From assembly GCF_921293095.1 (NCBI RefSeq), contig NC_060250.1:10124001-10188000 (forward strand): a stretch of DNA of 64,000 bases. Reading direction: 5' to 3'. Shown piece by piece: positions 1-10,850 of the stretch (positions within the stretch are counted from its first letter, which is position 1; the number at the start of each line of letters is the position of its first letter). The notes beneath the pieces were generated by a model that had not been told where the DNA came from, searched no databases, and saw only the letters and a list, made by a program, of their open reading frames with translations. Position numbers and translations under genes: made by a program. This stretch comes from Ischnura elegans. Its lineage: Eukaryota; Arthropoda; Insecta; Odonata; Coenagrionidae.

Positions 1-1239
1 TGAATCCTCATTGAATGTAAAACTGGGTTTTATGCACCAATACCGACGGCGAAAGTCATTTTTGACCCTTACTTATAGTTTTTGCGATTTTCCTCCCTTC
101 TTCAAGTTTTTCGCACATTTACATAAATTGGTTTTGATTCATACGGAATCCTATAATATTATTTGGCTGAGGTAAATAATACGCAAACTTCGAAATATTC
201 TTGGTTTGACTCATTATTTTAACTCTATTTATTTAATGAGTCTTATTTTATTTTTTGTATTGCATGTACAATAATTTTGAAAAAAAACTTGAGAGCACAC
301 ACTGAAGTATTTGTTGTTGAGGAATAAATAAAAGATGAAAGCAACAAAACGATGGCACAATTCAACCAAATTTTTCAATGAGCGAATAAAAACTGACTCG
401 GAGGGCAAAGGAGGATAAATTTTCGCAAAATCTCTTTTCGTAGGTATGCAAAAATCGCCATGTTATTATTTCGACCCAATCCCATTATTTGTCGCGCCGG
501 TCCTAAGCTTTCCCGATAAGTCGTGTTCACCCTAACCAAACAGTGGACAACACAATAATTTTGATGAATTATAACACATTTTTTTAAATTGATCACAAAT
601 GATAATGATATAGTTGATATTTATAACAATTCGCATTGGTTTATCTGTTTTATTACTTCTTGCTTTTTACTTTCATTATATCGTTGTCGCACGTAGCAAT
701 TTTTATTATTTTATGTCTTCTTCTTTTTTTATGCTTCAAGTACAGATTAAATACGAGTGATAAATATCATGCGGATATGATTAAGTTCCATATTGACTTA
801 AAGAGCGGTTCTAGTATCGAAGAGGGTGGACAGAGGTGAGGGCAGCAGAGGTTTCCTTTGTGGGTGGCTGGAAGAAAGGACCAAGAGGATGGTATTGTGG
901 GGCAGGTTGGGATTCGCGAAGGCGGTAAAGTGAAAGGGCTGGGCTGAGAGTGGAGGGAGGCAGTGGTGCAGGTGGCGTGGGGGAGCAGTTAAAGGAAAGG
1001 CGGCGTCTGTTTCAAAAGGGTCGGGAGGGGTGTGGGGTGAGGGAGGGATCTTGGACGGATGTATGCGGGACTTGGGGTCGAATTAATGTTTCAGTTTAAG
1101 GTCAGGGATTTTAGAGGGCGCAAAACTCCCGCTCAATAGGTTTTTTTTCGCCGCGTATCACTCGTTAAAAACTTGTGGCTTTATCTTGGCATTGTCAGGA
1201 AATATGGGGTACTCGCTCGTCAGCATTTATTATTGTTAT
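1..1239. other. unassigned AT-rich sequence with a G-rich patch
   Basis: I see no gene or recognisable repeat here. The first 780 bases are AT-rich. Roughly 820-1080 is purine- and G-rich on the plus strand and carries only short frames that look like composition artefacts. Confidence 0.5.
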
Positions 1240-1460
1240 AGTGTTCTACCGATTAAAGTAGGTTTCCATTGAGTACTAAAGAAGTGATTTGGGAGCCTCC
1301 CTTTCCTTCCAGCGCTACCTTCTTCAATTCACTATAAGGCCTACTCCATTTCAATCTATCTAAAATTCCTATTCTTTTCCTTCCCCTCCATCGTTTCCCT
1401 AACATTCTACCGTCTAACACCATTTTCAAAATCCCCTCCCCGCTAAGTATTCGCTCCAGC
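1240..1460 (-). mobile_element. 3' tail of a non-LTR retrotransposon (LINE family K), antisense
   Basis: On the minus strand this reads as the extreme C-terminus of a reverse-transcriptase polyprotein. The pieces ERILSGEG, LDGRMLGKR and RKRIGILDRLKW are visible between about 1330 and 1460, followed by a 3' end that recurs at 10124 and 49717 (bases like TTCTACCGATNAANGTAGGTTTC on the plus strand). It is a 5'-truncated relic of about 220 bp without the catalytic palm. It ends exactly where the MITE at 1463 begins, so the MITE inserted into or beside it. The family name K is mine; the clade is not decided. Confidence 0.7.
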
Positions 1461-1462
1461 AT

Positions 1463-1727
1463 TACGGTGGAAAAGAAAATGTCCACGATATTTCAACCAT
1501 GCATGGCTGTTGTCAGTAGGAACCAATATTACTGATGAGGTTTAGGTATAAAACGGACCATTTCTAAACTATAGATACCAAGCCAAGCGCTCCGATTGGC
1601 CGCAAATTTGTCCTATTGCCGGTTGCTCTGGACAACTCATGATTTCGATTGATTTGGCAGCCGGAGATCGCGATGTTTCTGCGGTTGGGTTAAAATTTCG
1701 TCACACCATTTTCCTCCACCCTCTATA
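1463..1727. mobile_element. MITE (family M1), decayed copy
   Basis: It is about 265 bp with inverted ends and TA at both edges. It aligns over its whole length with the copy at 21990-22404: the ends share TTAAAATTTCGTCACA-like sequence, and the interior shares the pieces AAGCCAAGCGCT and CAACTCATGA. Compared with that copy it lacks a 24-bp palindrome in the middle. It has no coding capacity, so it is a non-autonomous element that probably used a mariner/Tc1-type transposase, judging from the TA target. Confidence 0.65.
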
Positions 1728-2189
1728 AAATATTAGATACCAATACATCCTCACTATGTTTTCCAACGAAAAATGGATATATTTTATGAACAGACAAATA
1801 TTTGTTTAGGTCTAGACTCCACAAATTACAATGTGAGGCTGAAGTATGAAGTAAGTTTTAGGTCACGGGAATAATATAATAGATATGTAATAGAAATAAT
1901 TGCTGGTAGAGTACGAGTCTTGCCTCACGTTCGACCGGTCTTTTCTGGTGAGGGATTTATCGCTTTAAATGTTGTATATTTAAATAATAGTCTGAAAGCC
2001 GCCTTAATAAGTATGTGGTGAGGGATGTCAGGGTATTTATTTTATCTTGTTCCATACCACTGAAAAAAATGCATTTTGGCTTTTTACATAAGGGTTAATT
2101 GAAAATTTCAACAATGGCGCGAAAAATACTTCCTTGTCGCCACCGAGGGCGGCGGAGTTAAGGCCATTTACCTTTAAGAAAAGGGAGTG

Positions 2190-2745
2190 AGTGTACGAAG
2201 TTCCATCTGGCATTTATGCATGTCCTTTATTGCTCGGGGAAAAACGAATTCCTGTATCTAACCGTTCGGTAAAATATCTCTCTAAATTGGAAACCTGGAA
2301 ATGTAGTGGGGCTCTAATACCATGTTCTAGGTGTAGCTCTGAAAGATATTTATTTTCAATTTCTTCAAGCAGTCTAAGCCTGGCGCATGGCCTCAGCCTA
2401 ATTCGTTTAACATCTGTGTAACGCTTTCTGAACTTCCGTAGCAGTTTTTACGATCCGCGCAGCACTCCTTTCTATTTCATCAAGTTAAAGGATGAAGTCT
2501 TCATGAGACGGATCCTATACTCTCACTGAGAATTCAACGTGTAGCCAGTTGAGCGCGAGATAGCATCTCTTCTTTAATTTTTCATCTTCCGTAAATATTC
2601 CCACAACAAGCTTGGCGAATCCCAGCGTCTTCAGGACTATGCCAAAAATATTTACTTTATATGATACTCCAGGCAGGTTTGAAGTTATTGTAATTACAAC
2701 ATATTTCACATCACCCGTCATATTTATTTTAACTCCGTCTACAAC
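2190..2745 (-). mobile_element. C-terminal reverse-transcriptase relic of LINE family J, antisense
   Basis: The minus strand encodes a degenerate end of a non-LTR reverse transcriptase. Around 2515-2720 one frame shows FGIVLKTLGFAK followed by a stretch corresponding to the usual Y..LVRP.LEYA block, here altered to CYLALNWLHVEF. The sequence parallels the better copy at 47390-48010, including the pieces AATTCGTTTAACATCT and GTAGCAGTTTTT. Several frameshifts and stops make it dead. The 5' part with the endonuclease and catalytic residues is absent. Confidence 0.7.
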
Positions 2746-4013
2746 ATATAAATGGGTTGGACGACCTACGCAAGATATGAACCGCCGTGAATTTGCTTGG
2801 ATTAAGTTCTGGTCCCCACTCGTAGCTCCACAAATGAACGTTGTTGAAAGCCAGTGATAGAACGTTTAGTCAGACAAATCACCAATATTGCGATAGATGA
2901 CAGCGTCGTCAGGAAATAAACCGAAAGTACTAATGCATTTATTTATTAAAAGTTATCTGCAAAAAAGATTTGTAGAAAGAATTGAAATTCTTTAAAGTAC
3001 TGTATTTGGGCCTCTAGATATTTTTTCCAGCGACTCTGCTATCATCTGTACGCGCCCGGGAAGGCCTCTTCAGGGACATCTCGCAAGGTCTTCGTCACGA
3101 CTGATTGGGTCTCTTCTATGGACGAAAAATGGGTTCATTCCAAGGCTGCCATTATCCGAGGGAGCAGACAATATGCTGGGGCGACATTAAGACTATAGGA
3201 AGGATGGGGAACTTGGGGTGTCAGTGAAAGATTAGAAATATACTGAAAATGTATTTTATTTTGGTTAATATAAACTGATATTCATGGACAGAGTGAAAAT
3301 AAATTGATCACTTGGATTGGAAATGTTGTCATGGCAATCAAAGGCTTTCTAACGTAAAGGCGTTTATTCAGAGGCTAGATCTGGGCAATAGGAGCAAAGG
3401 TTTTGCCAAGGGAGGGGAGGGGGTGGAGAGGAAGTGTCTAGTAAGTGGTAAGGGCCGTACCTCAGCGGCGCCGCGGTGCGGGTTAGCGTCTCAGGGGGAT
3501 GGATTGCATTAGGACGGACGATGTCTCGTAAACGCTTAGAGATAGGTCAAAACAATGAGAAATTTGGTCCTGAAGGACTTTAACGTTTTACATAAGAGGA
3601 GTTCTTGTTTGGCCTTAAAAAACTCAATTGCGGGTCTTCAGTACTTATGGCCCTGAGGGCACGGGTTGCTGTTATTTTAAAGTAACCAAATTTTAACACG
3701 TAAATATAAACATCATTTGGATCATTTCGAGACCAGGAAAACATAACTTTTCTCAATTCTGAAAAAATAAGGGCCGGCCTAATGCTCAGGATGGTCTTAA
3801 TTCGTGGTTTAAAGAATTGCCTCAATTCCAGATAGGAGAAAGTCTTAGAGTACAGGAAAGGGAAGTACAAGGAAAAAGGGCTCAACTTTTTCATGCTGAC
3901 TTTCGGTACGAAAAGGTTGGTAACCTGGCTACCTGAGGAAATGGAGTTGGTACATTTTTAATTCAAAAATACGAATCAGCTGTATGCTCATTTCCATAAA
4001 ATTCTCTTGCCTG
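2746..4013. other. unassigned sequence
   Basis: No supported gene. A 104-codon minus-strand frame at 3580-3894 and a G-rich patch at 3400-3520 are the only notable items; neither has a splice context or a family I recognise. Confidence 0.4.
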
Positions 4014-4130
4014 TTTTTTGAAGTGAAAACTTCTATAGCGGCGTTAAGCACTTGCGGGATGGGGAAAAAGCATAGAATTCGCGTGAGAGTGACCGACCCG
4101 ACACCGCGATCGCTACAGCGAGATCTACAT
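4014..4130. repeat. dispersed GC-rich repeat block, copy 1
   Basis: A segment of about 115 bp starts with the near-palindrome GAAGTGAAAACTTC and ends with CGCTACAGCGAGAT. It recurs at 4552-4671 with only a handful of differences. The block is markedly richer in GC than its surroundings. I do not recognise the family. The tRNA-Asp at 4163 begins 33 bases after it. Confidence 0.8.
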
Positions 4131-4162
4131 TTCGGTCTTAAAATTCGTCACTTGATATCTCG

Positions 4163-4234
4163 TCCTCGGTAGTGTAGTGGTCAGTATCCTCGCCTGTCAC
4201 GCGGGAGTCCGGGATTCAATTCCCCGCCGGGGAG
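4163..4234 (+). tRNA. tRNA-Asp (GTC)
   Basis: This is a 72-nt cloverleaf, the normal length for this tRNA. The acceptor arm pairs 4163-4169 with 4227-4233 (one G-U), with a G discriminator at 4234. The anticodon stem is 4189-4193 with 4201-4205, and the anticodon GTC lies at 4196-4198 in the loop CTGTCAC. The T arm is 4210-4214 with 4222-4226 around TTCAATT, with one A-C mismatch at its base-loop junction. A run of seven T at 4237-4243 follows as a Pol III stop. There is no intron and no encoded CCA. The T-stem mismatch leaves open a recently decayed copy, but the remainder looks intact. It sits between two pieces of a repeat whose downstream copy (4552-4974) lacks the tRNA. Confidence 0.85.
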
Positions 4235-4236
4235 GA

Positions 4237-4243
4237 TTTTTTT
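4237..4243 (+). terminator. Pol III T-run terminator of tRNA-Asp
   Basis: Seven consecutive T start two bases after the discriminator base, as expected for RNA polymerase III termination. Confidence 0.7.
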
Positions 4244-4317
4244 CTCAATCTCATACAATTTAAAAAAATTTACAATGGATATTTCAACTACGCAGGCTGA
4301 CTAGGTGTAGTAAATAA

Positions 4318-4442
4318 ACTTTGTTAATATATTGTTAACATATAGACTGTTAAAGTCTTTTTGTTTTAAAAATATTAAAATCTATAGTGTATATTGTATA
4401 AGTTCTTTAAATATAAAGAGCTCGTGCATGAACGTGCAGAAG
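4318..4442. repeat. AT-rich repeat block, copy 1
   Basis: It starts ACTTTGTTAATATATTG and ends CATGAACGTGCAGAAG. Copy 2 is at 4837-4974 and differs mainly by a 13-bp insertion. Together with the GC-rich block it forms a two-part unit repeated about 530 bp apart. Confidence 0.8.
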
Positions 4443-4448
4443 TACGTA

Positions 4449-4482
4449 GATTCACGAAAAAGATGAATCTTTTTCGTGAATC
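4449..4482. repeat. perfect 15-bp hairpin
   Basis: Arms 4449-4463 and 4468-4482 are exactly complementary around the loop TGAA. It lies just after repeat block copy 1, at the junction between the two duplicated units, and may mark a rearrangement or element end. Confidence 0.75.
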
Positions 4483-4551
4483 GTGCGCGTATTCTTTTTG
4501 CTTTCAAATTTGAAATGTAATTAGAACTTTGCTTAAAATATTGCAATATGA

Positions 4552-4671
4552 ACTTTTTGAAGTGAAAACTTCTTTAGCGGCGTGAAGCACTTTTGCGGGA
4601 TGGGGAAAAAGCATAGAATTCGCGTGAGCGTCACCGACCCGACACCGCGATCGCTACAGCGAGATATACAT
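4552..4671. repeat. dispersed GC-rich repeat block, copy 2
   Basis: Second copy of the block at 4014-4130, same orientation, about 540 bp downstream. The following 165 bp do not match the tRNA-bearing segment of copy 1. Confidence 0.8.
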
Positions 4672-4836
4672 ATGCATAGTGTGTATAGTGTATACAATGG
4701 TATAGGTTGCGTCACCGCTATACTTTTACATACTGAATACTGGCATCTGTCTGCTTCTAGATGTATACTGTACATGTGTACTTTTTCTATGCAGTGCGTA
4801 TTATTTTGTAGACTGTTAATAGAGATTAATATATAC

Positions 4837-4974
4837 ACTTTGTTAATATATTGTTAATATATAGACTGTTAAAGTCTTTTTGTTTTAAAAATATTAAAAT
4901 TGAAAATAAAAATCTATAGTGTATATTGTATAAGTTCATTAAATATAAAGAGCTCGTGCATGAACGTGCAGAAG
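4837..4974. repeat. AT-rich repeat block, copy 2
   Basis: Second copy of 4318-4442, same orientation. It contains an extra AT-rich insertion near 4900-4912. Confidence 0.8.
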
Positions 4975-6638
4975 AGTGTACACGCTATAAAAATACAGGT
5001 CAGTACAATATAAGGCAGTTTCTTTTATGCGCATAGAGAACAATTATAGGTTTAAAGCATATTAAATAAAAGAAATAAATGCATATTATATTTTAATATA
5101 TAAATGATGTTACTTTCTATTCATGCACATCGTATTTTTAATATATATTTAATAATAAATAGTTTGCTGAAAAAAATAATTTAAATTTTTGTTGAAAAAT
5201 GAGTATTACTGGAAAAATTGGTTCTTTAATAATATAAAATCTGTATAAAAATTAAATGGATAATAATTATTTCAGTTTTCACTTCTGATGGCCAGTCCCA
5301 CGACTGCCCCGTTTTTTTGTTATTCATACACATGTTTATGCACAGTAAATGTTTTACGGGATATGAATGAAAAAACTGAAATAAGTCTTTTCCATAGTGA
5401 AAGATTATTTTTACCGTGCAGCTCATTTTTCTCTTCAAGCAAGCAAAACGGCGCGGCGTTTGCCATCAAGGATGTTCCAAATCAGGACTGCTATTAGAAC
5501 CAAGACCGTTGAACTGTGAGCAGTTTTAGGTTCTGAAGTAAAATATAGCATATAACGCTAAACTACTCAATTTTATGGCCTGAGTCAGGAGTTTATAGTT
5601 GCCTAAAAGCTATTGTGGGAATCGATACCCGAAGTTTATTGAAGTGAATGAAAGTGCGAACTATTAAGTGTAGGTGAGCTTGTGCGTAAACTTAAATTTT
5701 TACGAATAACAGGTCAATATTATGGAATTTAAGGCATGATTTAAGCTTTCCATACTTTAGTTTACATTCATCCTTGATTTTTTGCTTGTGATGCACACGT
5801 GTTGACTTTTCTAAAGTGGAAATAAAGGAAGGTAGATTTGCGCATTCGTCAGTGCAAGTGAGGGGTAGTTTAACGCACAAGTCTCATTGGACGAATGGTG
5901 CTTTCTACCATATTATTTTCAATATGAGATCTTTTATCATTGCGTCAATGCCAGCTTTTATAGCCTCACACAGATAGGAACTGAAGGATGCCAGGAACTG
6001 AAGATAAAACAATATGGAGTCATGATAGAGCAGTAACGTATTCAAAAAACGTAATTTCTTTTATCGGAATGAGTTGGGTTACTGTCTTTACAAATATTTT
6101 TGATTCCGCAGATATTTAAAATATTGGTTTTTCTGGATGGGGAGGTTGTCTCAGGAAAACATATTTCTATATTGGCTGTAATCAGGTGCATTACTCTGTC
6201 AATTAATTTTATGCGTTTCATAGACGAAAAACATGGATTTTAAACGCATATTTCGATTTCATTAAATAAGAAAGGTCCGGAAATAATGCTTTCCAACGTC
6301 TATATGCAATGCGTCTTTTCTTGTTGCAGGCAAAAAATTTAACTTCTATATTCACTTATTGGATGTTTAACAGCATTTTTTCGTGGCAGCACGTTAGAAT
6401 TATTTCAAAAGTGAAACCCTTGTTTGGTTCTTTCCAATATGTCAGGGATTCATCAATGGCTTCGAAATTGGAGCTGACTGTGGTATTCAGCTTTTATTTT
6501 TTTTAAGTTGCCTTTTTCCAATATTTGGTCACTTCTTTTACCTTACATTCTTACTTCACTTAATTAAATGGTGTTTACAAAACCATTGGGATTGAGATCT
6601 GCAGAAGGACGACTGGTAGCGAAGGAACTGGAATTATA
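4975..6638. other. unassigned AT-rich sequence
   Basis: No gene or repeat recognised. Only short frames below 75 codons are present. Confidence 0.45.
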
Positions 6639-7243
6639 CAGCGTGTCCCAAAAAGAATGCCCCGATTTTAAATGAAATTATTTATTAGTAAGAAGGGGTT
6701 AACATCAACATCGTGTTTACTAAATTACTCTCAAAACACAAAAGTTTATAAAAACCATCATAAATGTTCAATATGTCCTCCATTGGCGGCGCGGACGACA
6801 TCTAGTCGATAGCTGAATTCATCCCAAACTGAGTGTAAGGTGTCTTGTGTCACTGAAGCTACAGCAGCTGATATTCATGTTTATTGTTCATCAATGTCAC
6901 GAGGTAAGGGAGTAACGTGAACACGCTGTTAAACATTTCAGAGAAGGAAAAAATCGCATGGTGTTATGTCTCGGGACCTAGGAGGCCAAGAGTGTAAAGC
7001 CTGTTCTTGCGGTCCTGTACGTCATCTTCAGCGAGACTAACTGCACCTTATTGTTAGGCCTAATTGCTAGACCAATGGTCTAAGGGTTGCACGCTCCACA
7101 TCAGCGCTCGTAGTGACATTCAGCGGATTTTTCTAAAACTCTTAACAATGCCGATCATATCTGGGGCTGTTTCGCTTGCCCAGTGGCATTTGTTTCAATA
7201 TTATTACGAGTTAAAATCGGGTCATTCTTTTTGGGACACGCTG
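6639..7243 (-). mobile_element. internally deleted mariner-like DNA transposon
   Basis: The terminal inverted repeats are about 32 bp, starting CAGCGTGTCCCAAAAAGAAT at both ends with essentially one mismatch. TA target duplications lie at 6637-6638 and 7244-7245. The 605-bp body encodes, on the minus strand, broken pieces of a transposase C-terminus: a WPPRS.DITPCDFF-like block (around 6950-7000) that normally carries the last catalytic acidic residue, then TPLPRDID and a final segment ending near 6780. The N-terminal DNA-binding part and the first catalytic acids are missing and stops interrupt the frame. It is therefore non-autonomous. Tc1/mariner (IS630-like) assignment follows from the ends, the TA target and these residues. 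Confidence 0.85.
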
Positions 7244-8326
7244 TACTTTCAAACCGAGTGAAATTCTACAAGTGCATCATCTCTCTATGTCTTTCGGGTG
7301 CATCGTACAATTTATTCCTCTTATCGGCGTAAAAAAAACCATTTTCCCTGCATGAAATTCGCTAGATGGAAGTAATAGTCTACGTCTAAGAACACCAATG
7401 TTCCCTGGTCATTTTTTCCGTGACAAACTCCTGCGTTTTAAACTTAAACCATTATCTTGAAGCAGACATCCAGGTATGCAGATTAGACCATAGTCCCAAT
7501 CCATCCGTGCATCAATTACAAGAGTTTTGAACTTTGGAAAATTTTTGGGGGCAGAATTTTACAATTTGAAATGCGGTGCAATGTTGGTGAGGGTGTGCCA
7601 TGTACTCCTTGGAAGCCTTGAGATGGCCGCTTCACATTTTAAGAAGCTATGCGTCACGAGAAATGGATTGGTATTTCAGGTGTGATACGTCCTCATTACG
7701 CAAACGTTCAGAGAGAGAGCCAGAGGGAAGCAGGAGAGAGACCATTGGAAGGAAATTGTTGGAAGGAATGGAGCGGTTAAATGAGGACGAAGGAAATGGT
7801 TTTCTTCGGGTTTACGGTATGGAAATTGGGTCTGGAAGCGGAGAAGGCAGGAGGAGGGGAAGTTGAGAGCACAAAGGAATATTGGGGACAATGGAGGAGC
7901 GAGGATAAGGAGGAGGCGAAGTGGTGAGGGACACTCTCTTTGAGCCACTCTTTGGAAGGCAAACGAAAGCGGAAGGAAACTCAACCCCGGGACGGATTTG
8001 AATGGGCGAGCCTTTGCAAAATGACTCGATCGAGCGGCGCCATGTATAGATGTACACGAGGGAGAAGTTGCCATTTTTCCTCGACGGTTCCGAGAATCGC
8101 AGATATCTAATAGGTTTTCATTTCAGGCGAACAAATGGGATGGAAAATGATGAAATTGTGCGTGGTTTCTGATTACATAGACCGTTATAGAACTAGAAAT
8201 ACCTTATCAAAACACTCCTTTGGTTTTTATGCTTTCGAGTGACCCACAAATTGGATGTTGCATTTCCAAAATTTATAAATAAAATATTAAACTCTTCAGT
8301 GGACCCAAGAGGGGATTCAACTTCTT
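7244..8326. other. unassigned; purine-rich patch 7690-7930
   Basis: No supported gene. A G/A-rich stretch at 7700-7930 yields overlapping minus-strand frames up to 132 codons, rich in Ser, Pro and Leu. Three frames are open at once, which marks a composition effect. Confidence 0.45.
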
Positions 8327-8515
8327 GGGTGTCGATGGCACTTCAAGCGCTGTCCGTCGGATGGGACGTTAAGCCGTGGTCCCCTTGGCGCCTTCCGATA
8401 GGAGCAGGCTAACGCCGACGCTGGGGTCCTCTTTACCTTTGAACTCAGCTGACAGCTCATCGCTCAAACGACCTCGGCTGTCGATCATCCCTTCCAAACA
8501 CCATACCCTACTTAT
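8327..8515 (+). repeat. dispersed repeat R, copy 1
   Basis: It contains CTGTCCGTCGGATGGGACG then TTAAGCCGTG. The reverse complement of 12243-12395 matches it over about 150 bp with clear divergence. The type of element is not established; it may be the tail of a LINE or SINE. Confidence 0.6.
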
Positions 8516-9325
8516 AATAATCTATGTGCATAAGTAACCAGATATTCGAAAGTGACAGTAAAGGCATATATTTTTCATTTCAAGGAGAGTGGGCTGGTTT
8601 TTCCTTAATTTTCTCTTTGAAGTGAGTTGAAAATTTAATGGTTAATTTCAACTCACAACTTTTCCATTTCGTTCTTCGTAAGTGCAGATATCTAAAGTAA
8701 ATTACCTAAGTGGCAAAAGAAATCGAGCTTCAGCTGGACGAATTGGGACTTCCTCTATTTCAGAGTCCTCTACATTGCGATTTTTGAACCGCTTAACGGA
8801 GTTGCTGTAATCCACCACTCTAGGTCTACCCTTTGTATGTATATGGCTGACTGTGTAATTGTCAAGGCTGTTGCTCGAACCAACGTAGTTTTCACGTTTA
8901 TTTTCGCGTTAATGACAAAAGAGGTGGTCTTGTTGTCCACCGATCTTTTCTAACAGGATAAGCAAAGATTAACATTCGAAAAAATATTTTATCCTATAAA
9001 ATTACAATTGAGAGGCTGTTTACTTTCTGCCCTTTCCTTCTTTCTCCCAATCGCCTAAAATACAAAATATTTCAATACCCCCAAGGGTTCCTGGTGAGTT
9101 GTCCGCCGCATTGTTTTTCCTTTGTAACTCTGCCGCATTGATCGCTGCGATGATTCCATACCGCGTTGAGCAATCGGATGATGCCAATGGACCTATTCGC
9201 GAGCGAGGAAACAGAGGACGCGCTACACAAAAGGTTAGGGACGGTCGGGCATTCGAAGCAAAGAAACTGATGGGGAGAATAAGTTTCAATGTGCCATTGA
9301 TGCTTCGAAAACAAAAGTAAATAGA
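8516..9325. other. unassigned sequence
   Basis: No gene supported. Frames on both strands at 9020-9320 overlap one another and are not convincing; this stretch may be the eroded upstream part of the LINE copy that follows. Confidence 0.4.
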
Positions 9326-9818
9326 CCCACTTAATCAAACGAGAGATGCTTCGAGGTAAAAGAGAACGTGTATTTCGCACTCATCCGTCCACACCTTGAA
9401 TATGCAGCGTGCATATCGCAAATGGCGCAAAATGACCTAAATGAAATACAAAGGAAATCTGTGCGATTTGTCAAAAAATCGCTACGGCCGTGCATTAAAC
9501 GCCGATATGAAACGAATTATGATGTGAGCCGTTGGATACTGCACGCTAGGCTTGAGCAAATAAGAATAGACATCATTCGTGGCGATAAGGAGAATATCAT
9601 ATTAGAATATTTCCGGGTCCAACAGATAAGATAAAGTTAGAGACATATTTTGCCGAACGAATAGGCAAGGCAATTCGTTTTTCCCTCAAACAATAAAAGA
9701 CTTCAACAAATGCAAGGCAGAACTTCGTTAGGGCATTTCATTTTTTATCTGATGCCTTACTCCCCCCGGCACACATCCATTGAGTGGACTTGCGGCGTAG
9801 GACGGAGATGTAGATGAA
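9326..9818 (+). mobile_element. C-terminal reverse-transcriptase relic of LINE family J, sense
   Basis: This is the best coding copy of the family in the window. An 88-codon frame at 9368-9634 starts YFALIRPHLEYAA, the standard thumb-region motif of non-LTR reverse transcriptases. It continues through IQRKSVRFVKK and LEQIRIDIIRGDKENII to a frame-shifted tail (ETYFAERIG, then KDFNK) ending near 9725. The 3' end at 9760-9818 matches other copies and closes with GGAGATGTAGATGA. The catalytic palm (YXDD) and the endonuclease are missing, so this is a 5'-truncated dead insertion. Confidence 0.8.
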
Positions 9819-10045
9819 TCAATGGTGACCATGATCCGAAAAGTAGGACTGAAAGCAATGTTGAGAGTGCCATAAAGAGGACTCTGTGGTTTCCTTGCGC
9901 ACTCTGCCGGGTATGTGTGCGTGAGGCCAGTCTTTCCAAGGCAGTGGTGACGGTTAATGCTCCGGACATAAGAAGAGAGAGCGCCAAATGAAGAGACGGA
10001 AGGACGTAACGCGTTCAGCGGAAGGTAAGAGCGATATCTCCAGCC

Positions 10046-10069
10046 CATGGTCCCTATATAAGGACCATG
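10046..10069. repeat. 24-bp palindrome shared with a MITE
   Basis: CATGGTCC and GGACCATG surround a TATATA-like centre. Almost the same palindrome occurs at 22180-22203 inside MITE copy 2. The centre reads TATATAAG and an initiator-like TCAGTC lies 39 bases on at 10092, a spacing slightly too long for a normal TATA promoter. Confidence 0.5.
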
Positions 10070-10123
10070 CTCTAGCGTCTGACTCTCTATCTCAGTCAAC
10101 CTAAAGAATTGTTACCGTATTAA

Positions 10124-10850
10124 GTATTCTACCGATCAATGTAGGTTTCAATTGAGTATTCGAGTAGTATTCTTGTATTCTCATTTCCACTAATTAACTT
10201 CCTTCTACGATTCACAATGAGGTCACTCACATTTCTTTCTATCTATGACCCCAATTCTATTCCTTCCTCCTCCTTGTTTACTCAAAAATTTCCCCTCTAA
10301 GATTGTTTTCAACATTCCCTCCACATTCAGTACTCGCTCCATCCATACCTTCTGTCTCCTCCGTATCTCATCTAGAAGCTACCTCTCCTCACCCACCATC
10401 TCCAGCACTTCGTCGTCCTTCCTCCTCTCCGTCCACTTCACCTTCTCCATTCTTCGCCACACCCACATCTTGAATGCCTCCTTTCTTCTCTTGTCCTCCT
10501 TCCTAAGTGTCCATTTTTCCGCATTTTAAAGCGCTACACTTCAGATCAACTCTTCACTTGTAATTTTTTTAAACTCTTACATAATTATCATCTCATAAGA
10601 TCCTTCTTGTCTTTGAACCCCTCTTTTACTTGCGCAATTATTTTCCCGATGTCTTTACTGTATGTATATGTTTTCCTCTAATGCGCTGCCCAAATAGTTG
10701 AATTGCCTTACCTGCTCAAGTCTTTGCCCAACTACTTTTATTTTGAGTTTCGCATTCTTAGCTCGGGATGCTTTACAAAACCAGGCAGTTCACCAACCCC
10801 TCCTAAGCCAACGCAGTTCTCTTCCTGATGTCGTTCCTGCAACCTAAAAA
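10124..10850 (-). mobile_element. LINE family K tail, longest antisense copy
   Basis: The minus strand reads as the end of a non-LTR retrotransposon. The conserved Y.AE.W.LRKE-like block lies around 10490-10530, then FEMWVWRRMEKVKWTE-like residues near 10400-10480, then the 3' end at 10124. Bases 10545-10850 continue upstream into a further eroded part. Matching copies are at 1240, 13590, 29270 (opposite strand), 29890 and 49717. Frames are broken throughout. Confidence 0.7.

Noticed and set aside
4533..4857. Frames on both strands over repeat copy 2
   Set aside because: They read through a non-coding duplicated repeat; a similar frame in copy 1 runs into the tRNA.
7676..8074. 132-codon minus-strand frame
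   Set aside because: Shadow of a G/A-rich patch with three open frames; Ser/Pro/Leu-rich without motifs.
10055..10097. TATATAAG plus TCAGTC as a core promoter
   Set aside because: Spacing of 39 bases is too long and the TATA lies within a repeated palindrome; no transcript start can be argued.
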